A stretch of DNA of 64,000 nt from CAIWHR01 sp963830485. GTDB taxonomy: Bacteria; Pseudomonadota; Gammaproteobacteria; Burkholderiales; Casimicrobiaceae. The stretch lies in the NCBI GenBank assembly GCA_963830485.1, contig CAWHNE010000029.1, positions 310,001-374,000 of the forward strand. Direction: 5' to 3'. Position 1 is the stretch's first letter; the number at the start of each line of letters is the position of its first letter. Positions 17,064 through 28,809 of the stretch are shown here, one piece after another. The position numbers and the translations under genes were made by a program. The notes under the pieces were generated by a model, which worked only from the letters and a program-made list of their open reading frames with translations, searched no databases and was not told where the DNA came from.

Positions 17064-20000
17064 TCAACCCGATGTCCCGGCGGGGCCGCGACGATTCGCG
17101 CACGCCGCGAGCGTCAGCGCGCCCGTCGCCGTCGTCCACAGGCCGCCGATGTCCACGCGAACTTTGCGGCGCCAGTTCGCGCGCTCGCGGTCGGTGCCGG
17201 GAAGATTGGCCGCGGCGGTTTCGAGGGCGAGGTCGTCTGCCTGGATCAGCAGCAGCGCCGAGGATGCGCCGCTCGCGAAGCCGTGAATCGCAGCGGTGAC
17301 CGAAGCATCGTGCGGTCCGTCAGGATCGATCGCGCGGCCGGCTGTCCCGCCCGCTCGACCGATGGCGCTCGCAAGCAGCGCCTTGTCGTCCCTTCGCGCC
17401 CGCAGCGCGGCGCCCGCATCGTCCGCGCCGGCGAGGCCCAGCGCGTGCCGCTCCACGATGTCCGTGCCCGACCACCATCCGGCGATCGTCGGCAGGTCGT
17501 GCGTCGTCACGCAGGCGGCAGCCTTCGGCGGATAGCGCGCAGGATCGACGAACCCCGCCGCGTCGCGTTCGAACCACACGACGCGGTACGAGAGGATGTC
17601 GGCGGCCGCGAGGCGTTCGCGCAATCCTTCGGGCACGGTCCCGAGGTCCTCGCCGACGACGAGGCAACGGGCGCGCCTGCTTTCGAGCGCGAGCGCCGCG
17701 AGGAGCGCATCGAACGGATAGCGGACGTACGCACCTTCGCGCGGGGCTGCGCCGTCGGGGATCCAGAACAGGCGCGAGAGGCCCATCACGTGATCGATGC
17801 GCAATGCGCCGGCATGCCGCATGTTGGCTGCGACGAGCGCGCGAAACGCCGCGCATGCGCCGGCGGTCATCGCGTGCGGAACGGGCGGCGGCAGGTTCCA
17901 GTTCTGGCCGGCCGTCGCGAACGGATCGGGTGGCGCGCCGATCCACGCGCCACTCGCGTACGCTCCCGGATGCGACCACGTTTCCGCGCCGTCCGACGCC
18001 GAGCCGACTGCGAGATCTCGATAGAGCCCCAGGCTCAGGCCCGCCGCGCGCGCAGCTTTCGGCCGCCGCTGCGAGCTGGCGGTCGGCGTGCCACTGCAGA
18101 TAGCACGCGAACCGGACGGCGCGCGCGTGGCGGTCGGCGAACGCCTTCACGTCGGCCGCATCCGGCCGCCGCAAGCCAGTCGGCCACCGCTGCCACGGCA
18201 CCTCCGGATGCGCCGAGGCGATCGCTTCGAAACGTGCGAACCGCGCGAGCGCTTCGCCGCCGGCGGCGCAAAAACGCGCGAACTCGAGGGCCAACGGATC
18301 GCGATCGGGCCGCGTATCGAACGCGGCGAAGCAAGCGTCCAGCACTGCGTGCTTGGCCCGCCAGACCTCGGCGTAGTCGACGTCCGCACGCGCCGAAAGC
18401 GCCGTGAACGCATGCGCCTGGGCCGCATGGGCCGCCTGTGCACGACGCGAGTACGCAAGATCGGGGAGCCGTTCGACGTCGATGTAGATCGGATCGAGAA
18501 ACCGGCGATCGGACGGATGGTACGGGCTCGCGCGCTCGCGGTCGCCCGTGAACTGCGCGTGCAGCGGATTGATGCCGACGATGGCGCCCCCGGCGCGGGC
18601 GGTCGCCGCCCCGGCCTGGGCGAGCGTCGTCAGGTCGCCGATTCCCTGATCGCCCGGCCGACGCAGCGCATAGAGCTGGGCCGCGAGGCCGAACTGGCGC
18701 GTGCCGGCCGAGAGCGAATCGGGCAGGTAGGCGCGTCCCGGTGCGGGTACGAGCGCGCGCTCGTCGCACTCCGTCGAGAGCGTGCGCAACCGTTCGCGTG
18801 CCTCGGCGGTGGAGTGGACGGCAAGTCCCATCGCCGCTAGCAGCGATCGCTTCGTGTCGGGATCGACGTCGTGGCGCGTGCCCGCGATGTCCCACCACGC
18901 CGACTCGATGCCGGCCGCCTCCGCGAGCCGGTCGAGGACAACGGTCTCGATTCCCGTTCCGCGCTTTCGTGACGGCGCGGTCGGTTCCTCAACGAGGACC
19001 ACGACGGTGCGCGCCGCGATCGAATCGTCGATCTCGGGGGCATCGAACGTCGCTTCCACTTCCGGCTCGCGTGACGTGTCGATCTTCCGCAACCACGCGG
19101 ATCCGGCGCGCGGCTCGGGCCAGCGCACGGGAATCGGCGTCGCGTGCGCGTTGAAGGCGACGACGACGCGATTGGCCGCGCCGCCCGTCGTGGCCGGCGC
19201 GTAGAGCGCGGCGACAAGCGCACGCGTATCCGGATGGGTCCAATCCTCGGCCGCCATCGCCCGGCCATCGGGGCGGCGCCATTCGACGTCCGGAATTCCG
19301 CTGTCGTCCTGCGGCGTGCCCTCGAGCCAGCGGTCGAGACGCAACGCGGGGTTTCGGTGCCGGAGCGACGCCAGCGCGGCGACGAACGCCGTGAGCGGTT
19401 CGTCCGCGTTGGCCCAATCGATCCACGCAAGCGCATTGTCCTGTGCGTACGCATTGTTGTTGCCGCGCTGCGTGCGGCCGAGCTCGTCGCCCATCGCGAG
19501 CATCGGCGTCCCGCGCGAGACGAGGAGCGTCGCGAGCAGGCTGCGCACGTCGCGCGCGCGCGCCGCATTGACGGCCGGATCGTCGGTCGCGCCCTCCACG
19601 CCGTGATTCCACGAACCGTTGGCCTCGGCGCCATCGCGGTTCGATTCGCCGTTCGCCTCGTTGTGTTTCGCCGCGTAGGCGACAACATCGGCGAGCGTGA
19701 GCCCGTCGTGCGCAGCGACGAAGTTGACGGAGCACGACGGACGTCGGCGCGGGGCCGCGAATGCGTCCGCCGAGCCGGCGATGCGGGTCGCGAGGCGGCC
19801 GGCGAATCCGGAATCGCCGCGCCAGAACCGGCGCACGTCGTCGCGATAGCGGTCGTTCCATTCGCCCCACGGGGCGGGAAATTCGCCGAGGCGATAGCCG
19901 CCGGGGCCCAGATCCCACGGCTCGACGATGAGCTTCAGCTCGCGCAGCCGCGGATCCTGGGCGATCACCTGCAGAAGCGGCGCGTCCGGGTCGAACGCGC

Positions 20001-21043
20001 CCTCGCGCCGCGCAAGCGTCGCCGCGAGATCGAGCCGGAAGCCGTCGACGCCCGTGGATTCGGCGTAGTAGCGCAGCACGTCGAGCGCGAGGCGCAGCAC
20101 CGGCGGACGCTCCAGCGCGAGCGTGTTGCCGCAGCCGGCGTCATCGACATAACGGGCCGCGTCGCCCGCGACCGTGCGGTAGTACAGCGCATTGTCGAGG
20201 CCACGCAGCGACAGCGTCGGTCCCTCCGCATCGCCTTCGCCGCTGTGGTTGAGCACGATGTCGAGCACGACCTCGAGCCCGGCCGCGTGCAGCGCGTCGA
20301 CGCAGCGGCGCACTTCGTCGATGCCGCCGGGCGCGAGCCGCGGATCGGGAACGAACCAGGCGACCGGATTGTAGCCCCAGTAGTTGGTGAGCGAGCGCTG
20401 CCACAAGTGCCGCTCGTCGATCGTCGCCGCGAGCGGCATCAGCTCGACGGTGGTCACGCCGAGCCGCACGAGATGCGCGATCGCCGCCGGGTGCGCGAGG
20501 CCCGCGCACGTGCCGCGTATCGGCTCCGGCACGGCCGGGTGCGTGCGCGTGAAGCCGCGGACGTGGAGCTCGTAGAGGATCGTGTCCGACCATGGCACAC
20601 GCGGCCGCACGGAGGAAGCAGGATGCGACGTCGCCGTCACGATCGCTTTCGGAATCAGTGTGGCCGTGTCGCGCGGATCGCGCGCCCACGGGTCGGCGGC
20701 CGCGCCGGCGAGCGCGGGATCGAACGCGAAGCGGCGATCGAGTGCCCGCGCGTAGGGATCGACGAGCAGCTTCGTGGGATTGAAGCGGTGGCCCGCGCGC
20801 GGATCCCACGGACCGTAGGCGCGCAGGCCGTAGCGCGTGCCGGCCGCGATCCCGGACACGAAGCCGTGAAAGACATCGCCCGTGCGCTCCGGCAGCCGAA
20901 TGCGCTCGGTCTCCGTTGCGCCGGCCGCGTCGAACAGGCAAAGCTCGATCGCGCTGGCGTGGCGCGAGCAGACGGCGACGTTCGCGCCGCCGTCGACAAG
21001 CGTGACGCCGAGCGGCTCCGGCGGTGCCGGGTCCGACAGGCAT
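17064..21043 (-). CDS. glgX-malQ: Glycogen debranching enzyme GlgX fused to 4-alpha-glucanotransferase MalQ (two frameshifts)
   Basis: One reading frame runs from GlgX into MalQ without a stop. Residues about 1-690 are GlgX: GHRFNPTKLLVDPYA, ILYELHVRGFT, VVLDIVLNHSGEGD, the nucleophile region GVDGFRLDLAATLA and acid/base EPWDLGPGGYRLGEFP. From about residue 700 MalQ follows: LDRLAEAAGIESAWWD, QLYALRRPGDQGIGD, ALRIDHVMGLSRLFWIP, GEDLGTVPEGLRERL and THDLPTIAGWW. GlgX removes phosphorylase-limit branches and MalQ reshuffles the maltodextrins released. Single-base breaks lie just after the ATG (about 21040) and near 18055; corrected length is about 1325 residues. The glgA stop is 2 bases upstream. 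Confidence 0.88.
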
Positions 21044-21045
21044 GC

Positions 21046-22488
21046 TCAACGGGCGGGGCGCGCCGCGAGCTCGCGGTAGAGCGCCGCGTAGTGGCGCGCG
21101 GGCCGGCTCCAACCGACGTCGGTCGCCATCGCGCGCATCTGCAGGTGACGCCAGACGGCGCGGTTGCGGGCGAGCGACCGGACGCGATCGAGGGCGAGCT
21201 CGAGCTGCTCGCGCGTGACGGCGGAGAACTGCACGCCCGTTCCCGCGCCGCTCGCGAGCGCCATCTCGTTGGCGTCGATCACCGTGTCCGCGAGGCCGCC
21301 CACGCGCGGCACGACGGGGATTGCGCCGTAGCGCAGCGCGATCAGCTGCGTGAGCCCGCAGGGCTCGAAGCGCGACGGCATCACGAGCGCGTCGATGCCC
21401 GCCTGGATCTGGTGCGCGAGGGCTTCGTCGTACCCGATCACGGCGGCGACGCGGCCGGGATGATCGCGCGCCGCCGTCGTGAGCGCCTGCTCGAGCGCTG
21501 CGTCGCCCGCGCCGAGCAGCGCGAGTTGCGTTCGGCCGCGAAGGAGCGCGGGCAGCGCTTCGACGAGGACGTCGATGCCCTTCTGCCAGGTGAGCCGGCT
21601 CACGACGCCGAAGACGAAGGCCCCGGGCTCCGGCGCCAGGCCGAGCCGCGTCTGCAGCGCCACCTTGTTGGCCGCGCGTTCGTTCAGGCGGTGGGCGTCG
21701 TAGCGGGCGACGATATGGGGATCCGTCGCCGGGTTCCAGATGTCGGTGTCGATTCCGTTGAGGATACCGCGCAGGTGATCCGCACGCGCGCGCAGCAGCC
21801 CATCGAGTCCCATGCCCGCGCCCGCGGTGCGGATCTCGCCCGCATACGTCGGCGAGACGGTCGTGACGCGGTCGGCCAGGGCGAGGCCCGCCTTGAGATA
21901 GCCGATCGTCCCGTAGTACTCGATGCCGTCGACGCCGAAGGACGCCGGCGGCAGTCCGAGCGCCGGCAGGAGCTCGCGCGGAAACTGACCCTGGAAGGCG
22001 AGGTTGTGCACGGTCATGACGGAGCGGCAGGAACACCGTGGCCCGTAGCGGAGGTACGCCGGCACGAGGCCCGCCTGCCAGTCGTGCGCGTGCGCGACCT
22101 GCGGCACGAAGGACGGGACCGCGCCGCGTGCCATCGCGGCCGCGCACTGGGCGAGCGCGGCGAAGCGCCGCGCGTTGTCGGGCCACTCCTTGCCGCCGGG
22201 ACCGAGGTACGGATTGCCCGGGCGGGCGTAGAGATGCGGTGCGTCGAGCACGTAGAGCTCGAGGTCCGCCGCGCGTCCCGCGAGCAGGCGGGCCGATCCA
22301 CCGTGGAGGTCCGGAAACGTGTGGACCGCCTCGCCTCCGGCGAGCGCGTCGCGCACGGCCGGATAGCCCGGAACGAGGGTGCGCACCTCGATGCCCTCGC
22401 GCGCGAGCGCCCGCGGCAGCGCGCCGACGACATCGGCCAGGCCGCCGGTCTTGACGAGCGGGAAGATCTCGGAGGCGACCGACAGCAC
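21046..22488 (-). CDS. glgA: Glycogen synthase (ADP-glucose)
   Basis: GT5 glycogen synthase of 480 residues that extends alpha-1,4-glucan from ADP-glucose. The N-terminal ADP-glucose-binding signature is VASEIFPLVKTGGLADVVGA, followed by HAHDWQAGLVPAYL and the C-terminal domain SRLTWQKGIDVLVEALP, with SRFEPCGLTQLIALRYGAIP near the active site. The GTG at 22488 is used here; family members usually have a few more residues, and a ggagg followed by GTG near 22499 in another frame suggests that a small sequencing error may hide the real start. It sits between glgC and glgX-malQ. Confidence 0.93.
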   Translation of the reverse strand: MLSVASEIFPLVKTGGLADVVGALPRALAREGIEVRTLVPGYPAVRDALAGGEAVHTFPDLHGGSARLLAGRAADLELYVLDAPHLYARPGNPYLGPGGKEWPDNARRFAALAQCAAAMARGAVPSFVPQVAHAHDWQAGLVPAYLRYGPRCSCRSVMTVHNLAFQGQFPRELLPALGLPPASFGVDGIEYYGTIGYLKAGLALADRVTTVSPTYAGEIRTAGAGMGLDGLLRARADHLRGILNGIDTDIWNPATDPHIVARYDAHRLNERAANKVALQTRLGLAPEPGAFVFGVVSRLTWQKGIDVLVEALPALLRGRTQLALLGAGDAALEQALTTAARDHPGRVAAVIGYDEALAHQIQAGIDALVMPSRFEPCGLTQLIALRYGAIPVVPRVGGLADTVIDANEMALASGAGTGVQFSAVTREQLELALDRVRSLARNRAVWRHLQMRAMATDVGWSRPARHYAALYRELAARPAR

Positions 22489-22597
22489 GCGCCGCTCACA
22501 GGGAACCTCCCAGGCTCGCCACGGCGTGGGCAGCGCCTCCCCTCCAGCGGAGGGGGCGAGCGCCTTCGGGCGGCCGAGCGGCGCTCATCGCGCGCTC

Positions 22598-23864
22598 TCA
22601 TCGATAGAGCCGGTCGATCATCGTCTGCGTGATGAGGCAGATGCCGCGCGGGGTGCGCCGGAACCGCCGCGCGTCGAGCTCGGGGTCCTCGCCGACGACG
22701 AGCTCGGCGGGGATGCGGACGCCGCGGTCGATCGACGACGTCGCGCAGGCGCGCGCGCCGGCCGATTTCGACGTACGGCAGGACCACCGCGTTCTCGATC
22801 GTGCCGTACGAATGCACGCGCACGCCGGTAAACAGAAGCGAGCGGCGGACCGTCGAGCCGGACACGATGCAGCCGCCGGAGACGAGCGACGAGATCCCCT
22901 CGCCGCGGCGGCCATCGGCGTCGTGGACGAACTTCGCCGGCGGCGTGATCTCGGCGTACGACCAGATCGGCCAGTCCTGATCGAACAGGTCGAGCGCCGG
23001 CACGATGTCGGTGAGATCGATGTTCGCCTCGAAGTACGCGTCGACCGTTCCCACGTCGCGCCAGTAGGCCTGGGTTTCGGCCTCGGAGCGCACGCACGAG
23101 CGCGTGAACCGGTGGGCAACGGCCTTTCCGTGCTGTACGAGATACGGAATGATGTCGCGTCCGAAGTCGCGGCCGGAATGCGGATCGGTGGCGTCGCGCC
23201 GCAGCTGCTCGTTCAGGAACGTGCGCCGGAACGCGTAGATGCCCATGCTGGCGAGCACCCAGCCGGGACGGTCCGGAATCTCGGGCGGATGCTCGGGCTT
23301 CTCGATGAAGGAGATGATGCGGTCGGCTGCATCGACGTGCATCACTCCGAAGCCGGCGGCCTCGTGCTACCGGTACTTCGTTGCAGGCGATGGTGACGTC
23401 GGCAGCCTCGTCGACGTGCTGCACCAGCATCCGCTCGTAGTCCATCTTGTAGATGTGGTCGCCGGCGACGACGAGGAGGTACTCGGGGCCGTAGCTGTCG
23501 ATGATGTCGATGTTCTGGAACACGGCGTCCGCGGTGCCCGCATACCACTGGTCCGCGGAGATGCGCTGGCTCGCGGGCAGGATGTCGAAGCTCTCGTTGC
23601 GCATCGGCTGCAGGAAGCTCCAGCCGCGGTGCAGGTGCCGGATCAGACTGTGCGCCTTGTATTGCGTGGCGACCGCGATGCGCCGGACGCCCGAGTTGAG
23701 CGCGTTCGACAGCGCGAAGTCGATGATGCGCGTCTTGCCGCCGAAGGGACTGCCGGCTTGGCGCGTTGCTCGGTCAGCTCCATGAGACGCGAGCCGCGCC
23801 CGCCGGCGAGCACGTAGGCCATCGCCGAGCGCGAGAGGGGGGTCGAGTAGGTCGACTTTTCCAT
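22598..23864 (-). CDS. glgC: Glucose-1-phosphate adenylyltransferase (three frameshifts)
   Basis: Makes ADP-glucose from glucose-1-phosphate and ATP, the committed and usually regulated step of glycogen synthesis. Seen are the pyrophosphorylase signature AYVLAGGRGSRLMELT, RAKPAVPFGGKTRIIDF (split by a missing base near 23755), AVFQNIDIIDSYGPEYLLVV, AGDHIYKMDYERML, the substrate motif VLASMGIYAF and the left-handed helix domain with SGGCIVSGSTVRRSLLFTGV. Further extra bases lie near 23355 and 22735. Corrected length is 421 residues, normal for GlgC. Confidence 0.93.
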
Positions 23865-23906
23865 GTCACCCTCCGGGAAGCGCCGGTCCCCTCGCGATGG
23901 ACGCAC

Positions 23907-26146
23907 TCACGCGTCGCGGTCGTGGACGAACCATGTCGTCGCGAGCGGCGGCAGCGTCACGGCGGCCGAGTACGGCTGGCCGTGCCGCGAAACGTCCTCG
24001 GCCACGACGCGGCCGGCGTTGCCGCGACCGGACCCGCCGTAATCCGTGGCATCGGTGTTGAGAATCTCGCGCCAGACGCCGTGCAGTGGCAGGCCGATGC
24101 GATAGCCGTCGCGTGGAACGGGCGTCAGGTTCGATACGACGGCGACCGGCGCCGCGCCGTCGCCGCCGAAGCGCAACCACGCGAATACGGACGCGTCGGC
24201 GGCATCCGCGTCGATCCAGCGGAAGCCGTCGGCCTCGCAGTCGCGCTCGTGCAGTGCGCGGACGTCGCGGTAAGCGCGATTGCAGTCGCGCACGAGCGAC
24301 GAGACGCCGCGATGCCATTCGACGTCGAGCGCCGACCAGTCGAGGCCGGCCTCGGCATTCCATTCGGGCCCCTGCGCGAATTCCTGGCCCATGAACAGGA
24401 GCTTCTTGCCCGGGTACGCCCACATCAACGCGTAGAGCGCACGCAGCGATGCGAACTGCTGCCACGCGTCGCCCGGCATCCGCGCGAGCAGCGAGCCCTT
24501 CCCGTGGACCACCTCGTCGTGCGAGAGCGGCAGCACGAAGTTCTCGGCGAACGCGTACACGAGGCCGAACGTCATCAGGTTGTGATGCCAGCGCCTATGG
24601 ACGGGATCGTGGTGCATGTAGGCGAGCGTGTCGTGCATCCAGCCCATGTTCCACTTGAAGCCGAAGCCGAGCCCGCCGTTCCACGCGGGCTGCGACACGC
24701 CGGGCCACGCCGTCGACTCCTCGGCGACCGTGAAAACGCCGGGATGCCGCGCGTAGACCGTCGCGTTCAGACGGCGCAGGAACGCGACTGCATCGAGGTT
24801 CTCGTTCCCGCCGTGCGGGTTCGGCACCCATTCGCCGGGCTTGCGCGAGTAGTCGAGATAGAGCATCGAGGCGACCGCGTCGACCCGCAGGCCGTCGATG
24901 TGGTAGCGCTCGAGCCAGAACAGCGCATTCGCGACAAGGTAGTTCGAGACTTCGCGCCGCCCGAAATCGAAGATCGCCGTGTTCCAGTCCGGATGGAAGC
25001 CCTGCCGCGGATCGGCGTGCTCGTAGAGCGCGGTGCCATCGAAGCGGGCAAGCCCGTGCGGATCGACCGGAAAATGCGCGGGCACCCAGTCGAGCAGCAC
25101 GCCCAGGCCGGCCGTGTGGCAGCGATCGACGAAGCGCGCGAAGCCGGCCGGATCTCCGTAGCGGCACGTCGGCGCGAAGAGCCCGATCGGCTGATAGCCC
25201 CACGACGCGTCGAGGGGATGCTCGCTGACCGGCATGAGCTCGAGATGCGTGAATCCCATCTCGACCGCATAGGGGACGAGCGTGTCGGCGAGCTCGTCGT
25301 AGGTGGGCCAGCGATTCCCGGTCATCCGGCGCCACGAGCCCAGGTGCACCTCGTAGATCGACATCGGTGACCGCCGCGGATCGCGCGCGGCGCGCGTGGC
25401 CATCCATGCCCCGTCGTTCCACTCGAGCGTGCGCAGGTCGCGGACGACGGAGGCGGTCGACGGCCGCAGCTCGGCGCCGAAGCCGACGGGGTCGGCCTTG
25501 AGGGGGAGCAGGGTGCCGTCGGCGCCGACGATCTCGTACTTGTAGATCGCGCCCGCGCCGATGCCCGGGACGAAGATCTCCCATACGCCGGTGTCGACGC
25601 GCTTGCGCATCACGTGGCGGCGGCCGTCCCACGCGTTGAATTCGCCGACGACGGAGACCCGCCGCGCGTGCGGCGCCCAGACCGCGAAGTGCACGCCCGG
25701 GCGTCCCTTCGTGGTCGATCGGATGCGCGCCCAGCCGGTCGTACAGGCGCTCGTGCGTGCCTTCGCCGATGAGCCAGTCGTCCATCCGACCCAGCACGGG
25801 CCCGTAGGCATACGGATCGTCGACGCTCCACGTCTCCCCGCCGCGGCGCGCGCGCAGCAGATAGCGGGCGCGGCGCGACACCTGTCCCTCGAAGAATCCG
25901 GCGTCGTGTCGCCGCGCTAGCGTTGCGTAAGGCTCGCCCTCGCGCGTCGTCGCGTCGACCGCTTCCGCGCCAGGCACGAAGGCGCGGATCACGTAGCGCG
26001 CCGTCCGCGTCGTGGAGCCCCAGCACGCCGAACGGATCGGCATGCCGCCCTTCGACGACGGCCTCGATATCCGGCGCGGACAGGCGCCGCGCCCGCGCGG
26101 GCGAATCAGCCGGCGCCCGGCTGCGCGTGCCAGATTTCGTCCGCAT
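23907..26146 (-). CDS. glgB: 1,4-alpha-glucan branching enzyme (two frameshifts)
   Basis: Introduces alpha-1,6 branches into glycogen. The N-terminal domain opens EAVVEGRHADPFGVLGLHDA, then a CBM48-like region (HFAVWAPHARRVSVVGEFN), and the GH13 catalytic domain with LLDWVPAHFPVD, the nucleophile region IDGLRVDAVASMLYLDYSRK, the acid/base in TVAEESTAWP and LPLSHDEVVHGKGSLL. Extra bases near 26000 and 25705 break it; corrected length is 745 residues. The ATG at 26146 overlaps the end of glgP by 41 bases; no other good start is available. Confidence 0.93.
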
Positions 26147-28607
26147 AGTCGAGAATGGCGCGGTCGGCCGAGAACCAGCTCACGCGCGCGGTGTTGAGAA
26201 TGGACCGTCGCCACCACGCGGCCTTGTCCTTCCACAGCAGCGCCACACTGCGCTGCGCCGCGCGGTACGCCTCGAAATCCGCGGCGACCATGAAGTAGTC
26301 GTGGTGGCGGATCCCATTGACGAGGCCGCGATAACGGCCCCGGTCCGTCGGCGAAAAGGCGCCCGACGCGATGGCGTCGAGTACTTCGGTGAGCGCGTGC
26401 GAGCGCGCGATCGTGTCGGTTGCGTCGAGGCTAGCGCGGCGCCGGGCGGCGACCTCGTCGGCCGTCAGGCCGAAAATGAACAGGTTCTCGGCGCCGACGC
26501 GCTCGCGGATCTCGATGTTCGCGCCGTCGAGTGTCCCGATGGTCAGCGCGCCATTCAGCGCGAGCTTCATGTTGCCGGTGCCGGACGCCTCCATGCCCGC
26601 GGTCGAGATCTGTTCGGAAAGGTCGGCCGCGGGAATGATCGCCTCGGCAAGGCTCACGTTGTAGTTGGGCAGGAACACGATCTTGAGTTGCCCGCGCACC
26701 GCGGGATCGTTGTTGACGACGCGAGCGATGTCGCTCGCGAGCTTGATGACGAGCTTCGCCTGCTGGTAGCCCGCGGCGGCTTTCCCCGCGAAGATCTTTA
26801 CCCGCGGCGCCCAGCCGTGCGTCGGGTGCGCGCGGATCGCGTTGTAGAGCGCGATGGTTTCGAGAAGGTTCAGGAGCTGCCGCTTGTACTCGTGGATCCG
26901 CTTGATGTGGACGTCGAATATCGCGTCGGGATCGACGCCCGTGCCGAGGCGCTCGGCGATGAGCCGTGCGAGCGCGACCTTGTTCGTCCGCCGCACCTCG
27001 GCGCAGCGCTCGCGGAGTGCGGCATCGTCGGCATGCGCGGCCAGGGCCTCGAGCTTGCTCGCATCGTCGAGGAAGCCGGGGCCGATGGCTTCCGTGACGA
27101 GCGCGGTGAGCGCGGGATTCGCATGAATCAGCCAGCGCCGGAACGAGATCCCGTTCGTCTTGTTGACGATGCGGTCGGGGAAGAGCGCATGCAGCTCGCG
27201 GAACACCGTCCGGCGCATGAGCTCCGTGTGCAGCGCCGAGACGCCGTTGACGCGGTGCGAACCCAGGAATGCGAGGGGGCCCATCCGCACGTGACGGTCG
27301 TCGTTCTCCGAGATCAGCGACACCGACGCGAGGAAGGCGTCGTCCTCGCGCCCCTGCGCGCGCTGCGCGTCGAGGTGCAGCGCGTTGATGAGGTAGATGA
27401 TCTGCATGTGCCGCGGCAGGAGGCCCTCGAGCAGTGGGACCGACCACGTCTCGAGCGCCTCCGGCAGCAGCGTGTGGTTCGTGTAGTTGAAGACGGACGT
27501 CGTGATCGTCCAGGCGAGCTCCCACGGCATCCCGTGTTCGTCGACGAGCAGGCGCATGAGCTCGGGGATCGCGATCGCCGGATGAGTGTCATTGAGCTGG
27601 ATCGCGACGTGATCGGACAGCGTGGCGAGCTCGCCGTGCTGCTGCTTGTGGCGGCGAAGAAGGTCCTGCAGCGACGCCGACGCGAAGAAGAATTCCTGGC
27701 GCAGCCGGAGCTCGTGGCCCGCGGCCGTCTCGTCGCTCGGATAGAGGACCCGCGAGATCGCCTCGAGGCGCACGCGATCGGCGAGCGCGCCCACGTGATC
27801 GCCGCGATTGAAGTCCTCGAGCGAGATCGGATCGGTCGCCCGCGCCGACCACAGACGCAGCGTGTTGACGTGACGGCCGCGCCAGCCGGCGATCGGCGTA
27901 TCGTACGCGACAGCGTTCACCGTTTCCGCGGGGCGCCACGCGTAGCGGGCGCCGGCTTCCCCGGATTCGACGACGTCTACGGTGCCGCCGAAGCCGACGG
28001 TATAGGTCACTTCGGGGCGTTCGAACTCCCAGGGATTGCCGGAGGAAAGCCAATCCTCGGGCAACTCGACCTGCCAGCCGTCCTTCAGCGCCTGACGGAA
28101 GATGCCGTGGTCGTAGCGAATGCCGTAGCCGTGCGCCGGAATCGCGAGCGTAGCCATGCTCTCCATGAAGCACGCGGCGAGCCGGCCCAGGCCGCCGTTG
28201 CCGAGCGCTGCGTCGGGCTCGAGTCGCCGCAGCCGGTCGAGATCGACGCCGAGATCGCGCAGCGCTTCACGCGCGACGGCGACGAGCCCGAGGTTGCCGA
28301 GCGCCTCGAACAGCAGGCGGCCGATCAGGAACTCGAGCGAAAAGTAATAGACGCGCTTGCGTCCGTCGCGGTAGGTCTTGCGCGTCGCATCCATCCAGCG
28401 ATTGACGATCTGGTCGCGGACGGCGAGGGCCGTGGCGACGTACCAGTCGTGCTCGCGGGCATGTGCCGGATCCTTGCCGACCATGTACGTGAGCTTTTCC
28501 ATGACGGTCCCGCGAAATGCGGCAACGGGATCGGGCGACGAGGCGGCGGCGGCCGCGCCGTCTGCGCCGTGATTGACCGCGACGGTCGGCAGGGTCTCGT
28601 GACTCAT
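26106..28607 (-). CDS. glgP: Glycogen phosphorylase
   Basis: GT35 glycogen/maltodextrin phosphorylase, 833 residues, unbroken. It releases glucose-1-phosphate from glycogen chain ends, using pyridoxal phosphate. Seen are YYFSLEFLIGRLL, AALGNGGLGRLAACFMES, QLNDTHPAIAIPELMRLL, HIKRIHEYKRQLLNLL and the PLP-lysine site EASGTGNMKLALNGALTIG. It is the first gene of the leftward glycogen operon glgP-glgB-glgC-glgA-glgX/malQ, which places degradation and synthesis under common transcription; regulation would then rest mostly on enzyme control. Confidence 0.95.
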   Translation of the reverse strand: MSHETLPTVAVNHGADGAAAAASSPDPVAAFRGTVMEKLTYMVGKDPAHAREHDWYVATALAVRDQIVNRWMDATRKTYRDGRKRVYYFSLEFLIGRLLFEALGNLGLVAVAREALRDLGVDLDRLRRLEPDAALGNGGLGRLAACFMESMATLAIPAHGYGIRYDHGIFRQALKDGWQVELPEDWLSSGNPWEFERPEVTYTVGFGGTVDVVESGEAGARYAWRPAETVNAVAYDTPIAGWRGRHVNTLRLWSARATDPISLEDFNRGDHVGALADRVRLEAISRVLYPSDETAAGHELRLRQEFFFASASLQDLLRRHKQQHGELATLSDHVAIQLNDTHPAIAIPELMRLLVDEHGMPWELAWTITTSVFNYTNHTLLPEALETWSVPLLEGLLPRHMQIIYLINALHLDAQRAQGREDDAFLASVSLISENDDRHVRMGPLAFLGSHRVNGVSALHTELMRRTVFRELHALFPDRIVNKTNGISFRRWLIHANPALTALVTEAIGPGFLDDASKLEALAAHADDAALRERCAEVRRTNKVALARLIAERLGTGVDPDAIFDVHIKRIHEYKRQLLNLLETIALYNAIRAHPTHGWAPRVKIFAGKAAAGYQQAKLVIKLASDIARVVNNDPAVRGQLKIVFLPNYNVSLAEAIIPAADLSEQISTAGMEASGTGNMKLALNGALTIGTLDGANIEIRERVGAENLFIFGLTADEVAARRRASLDATDTIARSHALTEVLDAIASGAFSPTDRGRYRGLVNGIRHHDYFMVAADFEAYRAAQRSVALLWKDKAAWWRRSILNTARVSWFSADRAILDYADEIWHAQPGAG

Positions 28608-28809
28608 GCGCCAAGTCTACTCGTTCGTCCTGCATTTTCGGAGGGCACGGGGCGTCCTCCCCGTCCGCGCCGTTGCGGCCGCGAGCCGGCGATTGCGAAA
28701 GGTGTGCGCCCGTGCGAGAGTGGTCGGCGTCATACCCGCGACTCCAGGCGCCGCTGCGGCTCGATCGCGGACGTGAAGCTCGGCCCGACGCGGGTCCGCA
28801 TCGACATCC

